NCBI GenBank assembly: GCA_905479495.1
Contig: CAJQMR010000052.1
Location: 1 to 39,693, forward strand
Reading direction: 5' to 3'
Length of the DNA stretch: 39,693 bases
Origin: an uncultured Anaerolineae bacterium
GTDB lineage: Bacteria; Chloroflexota; Anaerolineae; Promineifilales; Promineifilaceae
The notes below the pieces were generated by a model, which searched no databases, was not told the DNA's origin, and worked only from the letters and a program-made list of their open reading frames with translations. Of the stretch, positions 5,737 through 14,498 are shown one piece after another; positions within the stretch are counted from its first letter, which is position 1, and each line of letters starts with the position of its first letter. The translations under genes and the position numbers were made by a program.

Positions 5737-8573
5737 AAAACTTTACCCAGCCACACCTCACCATCCCTACCCTGGAAGCCTATTTGGACAACACCCTGAC
5801 GCCGGAACAGAAAACGGCCGTACAAACCCACCTGCAAAACTGTCCACAATGTCGCCACTGGCTGGCCCAGGAAAGCGACCTCAGCCAACGGCTGTCTAAC
5901 AGCCGTCCCCAGCACCTGCTTCAACCGGCCCAGGCAGCCCAAATTCAACAGCAACTGTATCAACGGTTGCGGAGGGAAAAGATGATGAACAATATTCGTG
6001 TATCGCTACGTACCGCACTGGCATTCGTCGTTTTGCTGCTGGCTGTCGGTGGCATTTACTGGTGGCAAAACTTGGAAGAAACAGCCGATCAGGCGGAGCC
6101 AACGGCCGTTGCCACTCCCATCCCCAATGCTGATGATCCAATCACGATCACCTTTGCCGCCCGCAGTTTTGAGCAGCCCGGGTACACGGCTCGCATCGAG
6201 CAGTTTGAAGCGCTTTATCCAGGGATCAACGTCCAGTTTGTGCCGATTGACAATGCCGTGGGCAATGCAGGGATCAGCCCCAGCCAGCTTGCTTCTTTGG
6301 CGGATACGGCCGTGATCGATCATGTCAATTTGGGCAGCAGCAGCGGCGCGTTTCGCAGCCTGGAGCCGCTGCGCGACGCCGATCCAACCTTCAACAGCGC
6401 CGATTTTTGGCCGGGCACATTAGAGGCCTGCCAGTCCGGCAACCAACTTGCTGGCCTGCCCGTCCATCTCAGCCTGAACCTCATCTTTTACAACGCGGAG
6501 CTATTTGCCGAAGCAGGCATCGCTCCCCCCGCGCCAGACTGGACCTGGGCCGACTTTTTAGCCGCCGCCCAGGCCGCCGCCCGGCCTGGCGAGGGTGTGG
6601 ACCAACGATACGGGTTTATAGCCCTGGGCGGTTCCACCGAACTGCTGGCTCCCTTTGTGGCCGCCAACGCCAGCGCAGGCGGCGAAACCCTGGCCGCCAG
6701 CCTGGGACCGCTGGCCGACGCTTACGCCGCGTTGATCACCGAGGGCACCATCTTGGCCACAGATGATTTCCAAACGGCCGATAACCTGATCAACAATAAT
6801 CAGGCCGCCATGTGGCTGGACACGCAGCAAAACTACAGCTATCGCCAGACCTCTGTGAGCAATGTACAAATGGCTCCGGTGCCTCAGGTGGAAGGCGTTA
6901 ACAGCAGCACCGGGCACGTCGATTGCCTGGTGGTCAGCGCCGGGTCTACCCAGCCAGACGCCGCCTGGACCTGGCTCAAATTCTTGACCAACAATCCCCC
7001 GCCGGACATCACCCGTGCCTCCCGCCTGCCCGCCCGGCCCACAGTGGCTGAAGCAGATGATTATTGGCAGTCCCGTTTAGGTGAAGATTCGGCCGTTGGC
7101 TACGCGGTTGAACACGCTTTTTTTGATAGATCGTCTCCAGTTTTGCAAACGGTACTGCCGCTTTTGGCTGAAGCGATGCTGGATGGGTCGGATTTAACGG
7201 CCGTCTTGCCTACAGACCTCTCCACAGAACCAGAAGCAGCACCCATCGCCACGGCCGAACCAATCGTCGTCGCCACGCCGATTCCAGAAGCAACCGAACC
7301 TGGCGTCGCGACCATCAACTATTTTGCCGATCCTTTTGCTCACAGTTCTTTAACCACCATCCAGGCCATCGCAGACGAATTTAATGCTTCGCAAACGGCC
7401 GTTCGGGTTACCGTCACCGACAATATCTTGCCCGGCGCAGGTGGCTTTTGGGGTATCGAGCAGATGGCCGAGCAGTTTGACTGCTTTGCCTCCTTTGCCC
7501 CAAGGCCAGAACACACGGAGCTGCTTTATAGCCTTTCACCTCTGCTGGCTGCTGACGAAACTGGACTGGCCGATGACTTTTATCCTGGCCTGCTGGCGCA
7601 GTTCACTATCAATGGCGAGCTTTACGGATTGCCCAATAACGTCTCCCCGACGGTCATTTATTACAATGCCGATCTACTGGCAGCCCAAGGCATCGCGCCA
7701 CCTGATTTAAACTGGAAACTGGTAGATATGTTGACGTTGGCCAGCCAAAGCATCAATCCTGAAGCAGGTGTGACGCACGGCATCGTTCCGTTCCAGGGGG
7801 ATGTGATCAGCTGGTTCCTGGCCGACCAGGGCGTTTATCCATATGATGTCTCAACCAATCCGCCCAGCATAAACTTTGATGACCCTAATCTGCTCAATGC
7901 CCTGGACCTGCTGGTGTTGCTGCACAATGACGGTGTGATGTATCAGGACCTTGGCCTGGGTTCGCAAGAGTGGAATGACAATCGCAGTACTCAAGAACAG
8001 CTAGTCATCAGTGGCAAAGCTCCGTTTTGGGGTGACTTGGCAGCGCTGTATGGGGGCTTTACCGTAGGAGAACTTCCTGAATATGTGAGATCTGCAGCCC
8101 TGCCTATTTTTAACGGCCGTATCAATCCCCCAACCGCCTCCGGCCTGTTCATCTCCCGCCAGGCGCCCAACCCACAAGCTTGCTGGGAATGGCTTGTGTT
8201 TTTGTCGGGCCATCCCGAAGCACCACAAAGTGTGCCGGCTCGCATCTCTGTGGCCGAATCAGCCGCGTGGGAAGCGGCAGTTGGCGCAGAGGATGCGGCC
8301 GTTTTCCGCACCTCGCTCGAACGGCAAGCGGCTCATTCTACTGTCACAACCCCTTCAATGATTAGCGACTTCCCCCTCAGCCGCTGGTGGGGTGACGTGA
8401 TCAACGCTGCCTATGCCGGAGAACCCATCGAGCCGCTGCTGGCTGCCGCGCAGCAAAAAGGACAGCTCTACGTCGCCTGCATGAGCGAACTAACCAACCC
8501 AACACGGGACCAAATGGATGCCTGTGCCAAAGAAGCCGATCCAGAATACAAGACACTGCAAGAACTGCGCTAG
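5730..8573 (+). CDS. Anti-sigma factor fused to two extracellular solute-binding domains
   Basis: A 947-residue transmembrane fusion. Residues 1-55 form a zinc-finger anti-sigma (zf-HC2/ZAS-like) domain with H34-x3-C38-x2-C41. Residues about 91-111 are one membrane helix. Residues about 137-500 and 525-930 are two family-1 (sugar-type) ABC solute-binding domains; both carry the typical YYNA/FYNA-D-L-x-A-x-G-I-A-P-P segment followed by a W. Each binding domain is preceded by a similar low-complexity linker (ATPIPNADDP and ATPIPEATEP), suggesting duplication of linker plus domain. The overlap with the sigma gene fits a sigma/anti-sigma pair. Inference: ligand binding outside the membrane controls sigma release inside. 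No ABC permease gene is adjacent, which argues for sensing rather than transport. Confidence 0.88.
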   Translation: MLENFTQPHLTIPTLEAYLDNTLTPEQKTAVQTHLQNCPQCRHWLAQESDLSQRLSNSRPQHLLQPAQAAQIQQQLYQRLRREKMMNNIRVSLRTALAFVVLLLAVGGIYWWQNLEETADQAEPTAVATPIPNADDPITITFAARSFEQPGYTARIEQFEALYPGINVQFVPIDNAVGNAGISPSQLASLADTAVIDHVNLGSSSGAFRSLEPLRDADPTFNSADFWPGTLEACQSGNQLAGLPVHLSLNLIFYNAELFAEAGIAPPAPDWTWADFLAAAQAAARPGEGVDQRYGFIALGGSTELLAPFVAANASAGGETLAASLGPLADAYAALITEGTILATDDFQTADNLINNNQAAMWLDTQQNYSYRQTSVSNVQMAPVPQVEGVNSSTGHVDCLVVSAGSTQPDAAWTWLKFLTNNPPPDITRASRLPARPTVAEADDYWQSRLGEDSAVGYAVEHAFFDRSSPVLQTVLPLLAEAMLDGSDLTAVLPTDLSTEPEAAPIATAEPIVVATPIPEATEPGVATINYFADPFAHSSLTTIQAIADEFNASQTAVRVTVTDNILPGAGGFWGIEQMAEQFDCFASFAPRPEHTELLYSLSPLLAADETGLADDFYPGLLAQFTINGELYGLPNNVSPTVIYYNADLLAAQGIAPPDLNWKLVDMLTLASQSINPEAGVTHGIVPFQGDVISWFLADQGVYPYDVSTNPPSINFDDPNLLNALDLLVLLHNDGVMYQDLGLGSQEWNDNRSTQEQLVISGKAPFWGDLAALYGGFTVGELPEYVRSAALPIFNGRINPPTASGLFISRQAPNPQACWEWLVFLSGHPEAPQSVPARISVAESAAWEAAVGAEDAAVFRTSLERQAAHSTVTTPSMISDFPLSRWWGDVINAAYAGEPIEPLLAAAQQKGQLYVACMSELTNPTRDQMDACAKEADPEYKTLQELR

Positions 8574-8587
8574 CAAGGAAGGAATGT

Positions 8588-8628
8588 GTGAGGCGTGAAA
8601 TGTGAAGAAATCACGTTTCATGCCTCAC
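8588..8628. repeat. 18-bp-arm inverted repeat (CGTGAAACGTGA family), copy 2
   Basis: Arms GTGAGGCGTGAAATGTGA (8588-8605) and TCACGTTTCATGCCTCAC (8611-8628) pair along all 18 positions if two G-U pairs are allowed; the loop is AGAAA. It lies 14 bases after the anti-sigma fusion stop and is the sister of the repeat at 5063-5109. The compensating wobble changes suggest that RNA pairing is conserved. Confidence 0.75.
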
Positions 8629-8788
8629 GCCCCCCGACAAGTCCCCTTTAATTCACAAAATCCAGATTGTCTGCCAGCGAGAGTTTGCCGTTCGCTTCAT
8701 CCAAGCGTGTCTTTGTGCCCATACTTGAGCTCGGGTACAATTTGCGCATCCCATTATTAATCACGCGCAAGGCAGAAGTGAGGAATGT

Positions 8789-9883
8789 ATGCTTGATTTT
8801 ACACTGGATGAAGAGCAGCGGATGCTGACCGATGCCATTCACCGCTATGCGGAGGAGCGCATCCGAAAAGTTTTTCGCCAGGCGGATGAGGCAGGGGAGA
8901 TTCCGCCGGAGATCATTCAGGCAGGCTGGGACATTGGTGTGCTGCCTGCGGCCATTCCTGAACAATATGGCGGTTTTGGCGACCATTATTCAGCCGTTTC
9001 CGGTGCTCTGGCCGCCGAAGAACTGGCCTGGGGGGATCTGTCCATCGCCCTCAACATTTTAGCACCAGGCGCAGTGGCCATTCCGGTGCTTCTGGCAGGA
9101 ACTGAGGCGCAGAAAGCACTTCATTTGCCACTGTTCTGCGAGGCAAGTTTGCCACATCTCGCCGCAGCCCTGGTTGAACCCCTTATTCAATTTGATCCGC
9201 ATGGTTTGCAAAGTACGGCCGTTCGCCACGACAACAGCTATGTACTCAACGGCAGCAAATGTGTGGTCCCCCTGGCCGATACAGCCCAAACATTTCTAGT
9301 CTACGCCAATGAACATGAAAAAACGCAAGCCTTTTTTGTTCCAGCCGACGCCAATGGCTTAAGCGTTGGCGAACGCGACAGGCTCATGGGACTGCGTGCC
9401 TTGCCCACGTTTGGCCTCACCTTGACCAACTGCCGCATCCCGGCAGAGAACAAACTCGGCGGTGAGGGCGGCATTGATTTTGGTCTCATTCTCAACCACA
9501 GCCGGGTTACCATGGCGGCAACGGCCGTTGGCATCGCCCGCGCCGGTTCTGAATACGCCAGAGAATACGCCAAGCAGCGGGTACAGTTTGGCGAACCCAT
9601 TGCCCAGCGGCAATCCATCGCCTTTATGCTGGCAGAGATGGCCATCGATGTGGAAGCCGCCCGCACGATGGTATGGGAAGCCGCCTGGCTGCTGGATCAG
9701 GGACGCGACGCCACGCGCGAAGTAACCGTGATGAAACATTTTGTGGACGACATGGTCGTGCGCGTGGCGGATCAAGCGTTGCAAACATTGGGCGGTTACG
9801 GCTACATTCGTGAATATCCGGTAGAGCTGTGGCTGCGCAACGCTCGCGGCTTTGCCGCGTTAGAAGGCCTGGCCATTGCCTAG
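8789..9883 (+). CDS. Acyl-CoA dehydrogenase family protein (shorter paralog)
   Basis: A 364-residue flavoprotein of the acyl-CoA dehydrogenase fold. The N-terminal helical domain begins LDFTLDEEQRMLTDAI. The middle beta domain contains VLNGSKCVVPLAD. The C-terminal helical domain carries YAKQRVQFGEPIAQRQSIAFMLAEM and a late QTLGGYGYIREYPVELWLRNAR. The usual catalytic glutamate region is represented by ALEG near the very end, where the protein stops soon after, so it is somewhat shorter than typical (about 380). The start follows AGTGAGGA. It is directly upstream of a second dehydrogenase in the same orientation, suggesting a fatty- or branched-acyl-CoA oxidation operon, possibly as a heteromeric pair. 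Confidence 0.88.
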   Translation: MLDFTLDEEQRMLTDAIHRYAEERIRKVFRQADEAGEIPPEIIQAGWDIGVLPAAIPEQYGGFGDHYSAVSGALAAEELAWGDLSIALNILAPGAVAIPVLLAGTEAQKALHLPLFCEASLPHLAAALVEPLIQFDPHGLQSTAVRHDNSYVLNGSKCVVPLADTAQTFLVYANEHEKTQAFFVPADANGLSVGERDRLMGLRALPTFGLTLTNCRIPAENKLGGEGGIDFGLILNHSRVTMAATAVGIARAGSEYAREYAKQRVQFGEPIAQRQSIAFMLAEMAIDVEAARTMVWEAAWLLDQGRDATREVTVMKHFVDDMVVRVADQALQTLGGYGYIREYPVELWLRNARGFAALEGLAIA

Positions 9884-9944
9884 TGGCCTAGCGCGTCAAA
9901 ATTTACCTGATTCATAATCCATAATCCAGACATGGAGATAGCAG

Positions 9945-11207
9945 ATGATCAGCTTTGAAATTCCCAAAGAGGTGCTGGCAGAAAACCGCGTGTTCGCGCA
10001 GATCGCCACCGACATCATGCGTCCCAACGCACTTTATTACGATGAGCACGAACACGAACGGCCGTCTGAATTCATCAACGCCATTTGGCCCATTGTGCGC
10101 GACCGTTACCGGGAAAAGTGGGAACAGATGGTTAGCGGACAGGCCAATGCGCAAGATGACAGCCGCCAAGACGGGCCAGACACATCTATTCTCAGCTTTA
10201 TTTTGATGATCGAGATGATGAGTTGGGGGGACGCAGGTCAATATTTATGCCGACCGGGACGACGTTTGGGGGGAACGGCCGTTGAAGCCGTGGGCACCAT
10301 CGAGCAAAAAATCCGCTTCCTCAAACGCTTTACCGAAGGGGATCAACCCGCCTGGGGCGCGATGGCCATCACTGAACCGGATGCCGGGTCCGACAATAGC
10401 GCCATGCGGACAACGGCCGTTCTCGATGAAGAAACCAACGAATGGGTCCTCAATGGCGAAAAAATCTTCATCACCAGCGGATCCTTGTCGCTGAAAGAGT
10501 CCAATGGTTTTTGCGTGGTGTGGGCCACAGTCGATCCCTCCGCCGGACGTGCCGGCATTAAGTCGTTTGTGGTGGAGGCTGGCACGCCTGGTGTTGCTGT
10601 GAGCCCTAGCATGGACAAGTACGGCATTCGCGCCAGCGACACGGTTATTGTTTCTTTTTCTGATGCTCGAATTCCTTACGACAACATTCTGGGCAGTCCT
10701 GAGGTGCAACAAAAGAAAACGAGTAAAGGGTTCCAAGGGGCCATGAAGACGTTTGACGCCAGCCGTCCAGCGGTGGCGGCCAGTGCCGTGGGCATTGCTC
10801 GGGCTGCGTTAGAGTACACGCAGGAGAAGCTGGCCGAGGCAGGCATTGAAGTTGACTACACCAAACCGCGTCACCAGCTGACGGCCGTTGAACGGGACCT
10901 GATCGACATGGAAGCCCAGTACAAATCCGCCTGGCTGCTCACACTCAAGGCGACAGCAGCGATGATGCATGGCGAGGGGAACCGGTTGGAGGCCAGCATG
11001 TGTAAGGCGCACGCGGGAACGGCCGTTACCAAACTCACCCTCAAAGCTGTCGAACTGTTGGGGCCGCTGGGCTACTCGCGTGACTTCCTGGTAGAAAAAT
11101 GGATGCGGGACGCCAAAATCAACGACATCTACGAAGGCACCCGCCAGATCAACTTGCTCATCGTGGCCCGCACCATTTTGGGCTATTCACGCCGCGAATT
11201 GAAATAA
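9945..11207 (+). CDS. Acyl-CoA dehydrogenase
   Basis: A 420-residue FAD-dependent acyl-CoA dehydrogenase. It contains MAITEPDAGSD at the FAD/substrate-binding strand, WVLNGEKIFITSG, and near the C-terminus a DIYEGTRQI segment whose glutamate is the catalytic base of the family. The N-terminus has an added segment (about 50-100) with many charged residues. It would oxidise an acyl-CoA to the enoyl-CoA and pass electrons to ETF. The start at 9945 follows GGAG. A 61-base gap separates it from the shorter paralog upstream, so the two are probably cotranscribed. Chain-length specificity cannot be read from sequence. Confidence 0.92.
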   Translation: MISFEIPKEVLAENRVFAQIATDIMRPNALYYDEHEHERPSEFINAIWPIVRDRYREKWEQMVSGQANAQDDSRQDGPDTSILSFILMIEMMSWGDAGQYLCRPGRRLGGTAVEAVGTIEQKIRFLKRFTEGDQPAWGAMAITEPDAGSDNSAMRTTAVLDEETNEWVLNGEKIFITSGSLSLKESNGFCVVWATVDPSAGRAGIKSFVVEAGTPGVAVSPSMDKYGIRASDTVIVSFSDARIPYDNILGSPEVQQKKTSKGFQGAMKTFDASRPAVAASAVGIARAALEYTQEKLAEAGIEVDYTKPRHQLTAVERDLIDMEAQYKSAWLLTLKATAAMMHGEGNRLEASMCKAHAGTAVTKLTLKAVELLGPLGYSRDFLVEKWMRDAKINDIYEGTRQINLLIVARTILGYSRRELK

Positions 11208-11216
11208 GAATTTATC

Positions 11217-11288
11217 TGGCCACAGAGAAAAAAGAGATGATAGAGACCTATAGACGAACCTCAAAAATCTCTGGGAACGCTGTGGCCA
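11217..11288. repeat. Inverted repeat, TGGCCACAG family, copy 1
   Basis: TGGCCACAG (11217-11225) pairs with CTGTGGCCA (11280-11288), with AGAG/CTCT-type partial pairing inside. It begins just after the dehydrogenase stop. A longer, cleaner copy of the family lies at 32181-32239. Confidence 0.6.
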
Positions 11289-11345
11289 CTTTCCGGACAG
11301 ATATTAAGTCTTGAAACATACTGCATCGAGAAAGAGAGGGAAAAC

Positions 11346-12107
11346 ATGGCAAAACAGTTTCATAACAAGGTAGCAATGATAACCGGGGCCGCTTCAGGCA
11401 TAGGCAAAAGCACTGCCCTGGCGTTTGCCCAGGAAGGGGCCAAGGTCATCGTTTCTGATATTGTCGTTGAAGCTGGCCAAGAAACGGTCCAGTTGATTCA
11501 GGATGCTGGAGGCGAAGCACACTTTGTACGGGCGGATGTGTCTGACATGGATGATGTGGCGTCGCTGGTGGCGGCAGCTGTGAAGCAATACGGCCGTCTC
11601 GACTTTGGCATCAACAACGCAGGCATCGGCAGCGACTGGAAGCGCCTCGCCGATTATGAACTTGACGATTGGACTCGCGTAATCGCTATCAACTTAAGCG
11701 GCGTCTTCCACTGCATGTTCCAAGAGCTCCAGCAAATGCTCCAGCAAGGCAGCGGGGCCATCGTCAATGTGGCCTCCATTGCCGGACTGCGCGGCCTGGC
11801 CAACAGTTCCGCCTACACCGCCAGCAAACATGGCGTGGTGGGCCTCACCAAAGCAGCTGCGCTGGAGTACGCTACCAAGAACATTCGCATCAACGCCGTC
11901 TGCCCCGTGTTTACCCGCACCCCTCTATTTGAAGCTTTGTTTGACGTCAACCCCACCTATGAAGAACGCATCAAACAAAATATACCCATGCGCCGCTACG
12001 GCAAGCCAGAAGAGATCGCCCAGGCCATCCTCTGGCTCTGTTCTGACAGCTCCGAATTTATGACGGGGCACGCCCTGCCTCTCGACGGCGGGATGATGGC
12101 TGGCTAA
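11346..12107 (+). CDS. SDR family NAD(P)-dependent oxidoreductase
   Basis: Classical short-chain dehydrogenase of 253 residues. The cofactor motif TGAASGIG is near residue 14, NNAG near 90, the catalytic Ser in NVASIAG, and YTASK supplies the catalytic Tyr and Lys. The C-terminus ends with the usual LPLDGGMMAG. An Asp after the second strand (IVSDIV) favours NAD(H) over NADP(H). It follows the two acyl-CoA dehydrogenases and may act as a 3-hydroxyacyl-CoA or similar alcohol dehydrogenase, but that is inferred from context only. The start is preceded by GAGAGGG. Confidence 0.9.
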   Translation: MAKQFHNKVAMITGAASGIGKSTALAFAQEGAKVIVSDIVVEAGQETVQLIQDAGGEAHFVRADVSDMDDVASLVAAAVKQYGRLDFGINNAGIGSDWKRLADYELDDWTRVIAINLSGVFHCMFQELQQMLQQGSGAIVNVASIAGLRGLANSSAYTASKHGVVGLTKAAALEYATKNIRINAVCPVFTRTPLFEALFDVNPTYEERIKQNIPMRRYGKPEEIAQAILWLCSDSSEFMTGHALPLDGGMMAG

Positions 12108-12280
12108 TCTACCGCTTCGCCAAGGGTTGACGCGCCAGCTGCTCGTGGTTAGGCGGATCAGACGTGAAAAGCCAAACTTTTGCCTGAATTCTGCATCCTT
12201 CATCGTTCATTGTCATAGCACTGTCTGAAATGTGTTGGTTTGTTGTCAGACCAACGACAGACAAGAGTCGTATGCTATAG

Positions 12281-12310
12281 ATGTTCAGAAAGGTCGCATC
12301 TTCTGAACAT
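12281..12310. promoter_or_regulatory. Perfect inverted repeat upstream of the orphan lipoprotein gene
   Basis: ATGTTCAGAA (12281-12290) and TTCTGAACAT (12301-12310) form perfect 10-base arms around a 10-base spacer, about 65 bases before the lipoprotein ATG. The geometry suits a dimeric operator or a leader hairpin. No known consensus is recognised. Confidence 0.45.
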
Positions 12311-12376
12311 TTTCTCTCGGCTCAGCTGTGTACGGCCGAATTTCTCCAGAACGGCCGTAACGATTGGAGGAATGGT

Positions 12377-13291
12377 ATGTCTCAGGCAAAAAAAACTCAC
12401 CCCACCTATCTTTTTGTATTCATCATTGGTCTGCTGCTGCTGTTTAGCCAGGCGGCCTGTTCACCCAACCAGCAAGCGGCTGCCTCGAATATGCTATCTA
12501 ATATTAGCAACGGTGTAGATGCAGCCCTGGTTGAGGCAGATGATCTGGTTTTTGCCGGGCAAATCGAGGATGAAAACGGCCGTTGGCTCAATGATTGTGT
12601 TGTTGTCCTCTTCAAAGATGGGGAAGAAGTTGTGCGCACAACATCGCGTCTAATGGAAAGTGCCTTCTCAAATAATGGCCCCATGGATGGCGTCTTTGAA
12701 TTGCGAGTTCCCAACACCTACAAGCTGTCGCTGGCCCATGAATTCTATCTGCCTAACCAGGCACTTGCCTCCATGAGCACGGTATCGGGTGTAGTCGGCA
12801 CGCGCTATTTAGGCACCTGGTTTGAAGACTTAAATCCTTCCGATCTGCGTACGTTAAATGTGCCAGACAAACAGCTGGAATATGCCTTGGTGGTGCTGTC
12901 AATGCCACAAAATGAGCTACCAGATGACTATAAACCGGGAAATCTGACGTTCCAAAATGGGATGCTGGTAATTAACCAGGCGGGTGCGATAGGTGGTGGA
13001 GATGAAGCGGTAACAGAAACGGCCGTTGCCGATCCCATCCTCCCATCACCACAATCCAACGTCCGGTTTGTCGTACTGCCCAGCCAGAACAATGGTAAAG
13101 ACTGGAATTTACAAATGACCGGATACTTTGGCAACCGTTGGGACGTGTGGGAAAAGTATGTTGCTGGGCACGTACCGGGCATGGATTGGAACACATTCGA
13201 ATATGCCGTTCTGGCCCATAATCCTCAGCTAGAAACAGACGGCTTTGTCTTCTATCCAGAAAAATCATACTTACTGCCATTGAATCATTAA
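12377..13291 (+). CDS. Predicted lipoprotein with transthyretin/carboxypeptidase-regulatory-like region
   Basis: A 304-residue exported protein of unknown function. MSQAKKTHPTY is followed by a hydrophobic stretch and the putative lipidation site SQAAC, then a low-complexity start. Residues about 55-115 (AGQIEDENGRWLNDCVVVLF...) look like a beta-sandwich 'regulatory' domain in which an added modification or adjustment is described by D-E-N-G-R-W-L. The remainder has no recognisable motif. The start at 12377 has GGAGG seven bases upstream and excludes a 32-residue upstream extension. It is monocistronic between repeats. The lipobox lacks a canonical Leu at -3, so lipoprotein status is likely but not certain. 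Confidence 0.65.
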   Translation: MSQAKKTHPTYLFVFIIGLLLLFSQAACSPNQQAAASNMLSNISNGVDAALVEADDLVFAGQIEDENGRWLNDCVVVLFKDGEEVVRTTSRLMESAFSNNGPMDGVFELRVPNTYKLSLAHEFYLPNQALASMSTVSGVVGTRYLGTWFEDLNPSDLRTLNVPDKQLEYALVVLSMPQNELPDDYKPGNLTFQNGMLVINQAGAIGGGDEAVTETAVADPILPSPQSNVRFVVLPSQNNGKDWNLQMTGYFGNRWDVWEKYVAGHVPGMDWNTFEYAVLAHNPQLETDGFVFYPEKSYLLPLNH

Positions 13292-13310
13292 TCCGCTTCC
13301 TCTTCCCCAG

Positions 13311-13342
13311 GCAGCCGGCTGGCAATCTCGTCAGCCGGTTGC
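13311..13342 (+). terminator. Putative terminator hairpin after the lipoprotein gene
   Basis: GCAGCCGGCTGGC (13311-13323) pairs with GTCAGCCGGTTGC (13330-13342), 13 pairs including two G-U, loop AATCTC. It lies 20 bases after the stop. The following bases are only moderately T-rich. Confidence 0.45.
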
Positions 13343-13604
13343 TGCTTCATTTCCCCAGTTCCTTGCCTATCCTGACTGTTTCACACCTCCCCCTCAAACA
13401 GCCCAAAACTCAATGAATAGTTCATACCAGGCACAAATTAAAGCCGCCAACCAGACCATTAACGACCTGTTTTGCAAACATAAACCCACCAACTCAAAAG
13501 AGCCAGCCTGGCCATTCTGACAACACAGAAAAGACCTGCTTTTCACTGTCAAAAACAGCTCAGAAATGCGTTTTTTCTTCCTCGTGAAATTTATCATCAA
13601 ACAT

Positions 13605-13620
13605 TGTGACAAATGTCACT
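13605..13620. promoter_or_regulatory. CRP/FNR-superfamily-like operator
   Basis: TGTGA-CAAATG-TCACT is nearly identical in form to the CRP consensus half-sites TGTGA-N6-TCACA. Its centre lies about 35 bases upstream of the predicted -35 element, near -70 from a predicted transcription start, the usual place for a class I activator. Which regulator binds is unknown. Confidence 0.5.
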
Positions 13621-13647
13621 AACCACAAATATCGCCCATTGTTACTG

Positions 13648-13676
13648 TTGTAAACTATTGCAAATAGATGTATACA
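13648..13676 (+). promoter_or_regulatory. Sigma-70-like promoter of the first PocR regulator gene
   Basis: TTGTAA (13648-13653), a 17-base spacer and TATACA (13671-13676), 21 bases before the ATG. The paralogous regulator gene at the other end of the cluster has the same -35 (TTGTAA) and a TATAAT. Confidence 0.55.
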
Positions 13677-13696
13677 ATAGCAAAAGCGGCAAATAA

Positions 13697-14437
13697 ATGA
13701 GTGAATTTTTAACCACCAGCCAAGTCCAAGAGCTTCTCCAGGTTGACCGTACAACAGTTTACCGCATGCTGAGCGACGGCCGTTTAAGCGGCGTCAAAAT
13801 CGGCCATCGCTGGCGCTTCTATAAATCCAGAATAGATGACTTACTGTCCGAGACAGCACCGACTGTAGAACCAACGCCAACAATCTCGTTCGATGTGCTG
13901 CCCCCAACCTGCTTACAAGGGATGCAATCTGTCAGTGCCGAAGCCATTGGTATTGGCGCAATTATTACGAACGCCACGGGTGACCCGCTCACCCAAATGA
14001 GCAATCCTTGTCGCTTTTGCAAACTGATCAATGAGAGCGAAAAAGGGCATGCAGCCTGCCTGGAACATTTTTCGCAGATTGCCCACCAGGCTGGTGCCAC
14101 GTTTCCGCAAACAACCTGCCATGCGGGGCTGCAATGCTTCGGTGCCCCAATCATCATTAACGGGATGAAGACGGCCGTTTTCATCGGCGGGCAATACAAA
14201 TCCCCAACTCAACTGAATCACCAACAACATGTTCAACAGTTGGCCAACGCCTACGATTTAGATGCTGCCGACCTTTCCGCTGCTGCGGCCGAAATTCCCA
14301 CGTTTGATCACACCCAACAGCAAAAGGTTGCCGAGTGGCTGCCCAAACTCACCCGCACGTTATCCGAAATTGGGCAGGAGCGGGCAGAGTTACTAGACCG
14401 CTTGCAGCAAATCGCTGCCATGAGTTCTGTTTGCTAA
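13697..14437 (+). CDS. HTH (excisionase-type) plus PocR sensory-domain regulator, copy 1
   Basis: A 246-residue DNA-binding sensor. Residues 1-50 form a HTH_17/excisionase-like winged helix (SEFLTTSQVQELLQVDRTTVYRML ... IGHRWRF). Residues about 70-240 form a PocR-type ligand-binding domain with conserved cysteines in NPCRFC, a later AACLEHF and TTCHAGLQCFGAPI. In PocR such domains sense small molecules; the Cys cluster here could bind a metal, heme or thiol. It opens the respiratory/sulfur cluster and has a paralog of the same architecture closing it (24544-25308). It is followed by an ArsR gene. A regulatory role in the cluster is inferred from this bracketing. Confidence 0.85.
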   Translation: MSEFLTTSQVQELLQVDRTTVYRMLSDGRLSGVKIGHRWRFYKSRIDDLLSETAPTVEPTPTISFDVLPPTCLQGMQSVSAEAIGIGAIITNATGDPLTQMSNPCRFCKLINESEKGHAACLEHFSQIAHQAGATFPQTTCHAGLQCFGAPIIINGMKTAVFIGGQYKSPTQLNHQQHVQQLANAYDLDAADLSAAAAEIPTFDHTQQQKVAEWLPKLTRTLSEIGQERAELLDRLQQIAAMSSVC

Positions 14438-14498
14438 TAAAGGATCAATTGCAATGAATGGATCAGGCATCGCTTTACAAGAAAGAAAGGAGACCAAC

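Larger units (their letters stand above)
13292..13696. other. Regulatory spacer before the respiratory cluster
   Basis: No supportable gene. The stretch contains a hairpin of 13-base arms (13311-13323 with 13330-13342, two G-U pairs), which may terminate the lipoprotein transcript. It also holds a CRP/FNR-like palindrome (13605-13620) and a promoter (13648-13676) for the first PocR regulator gene. Confidence 0.6.
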
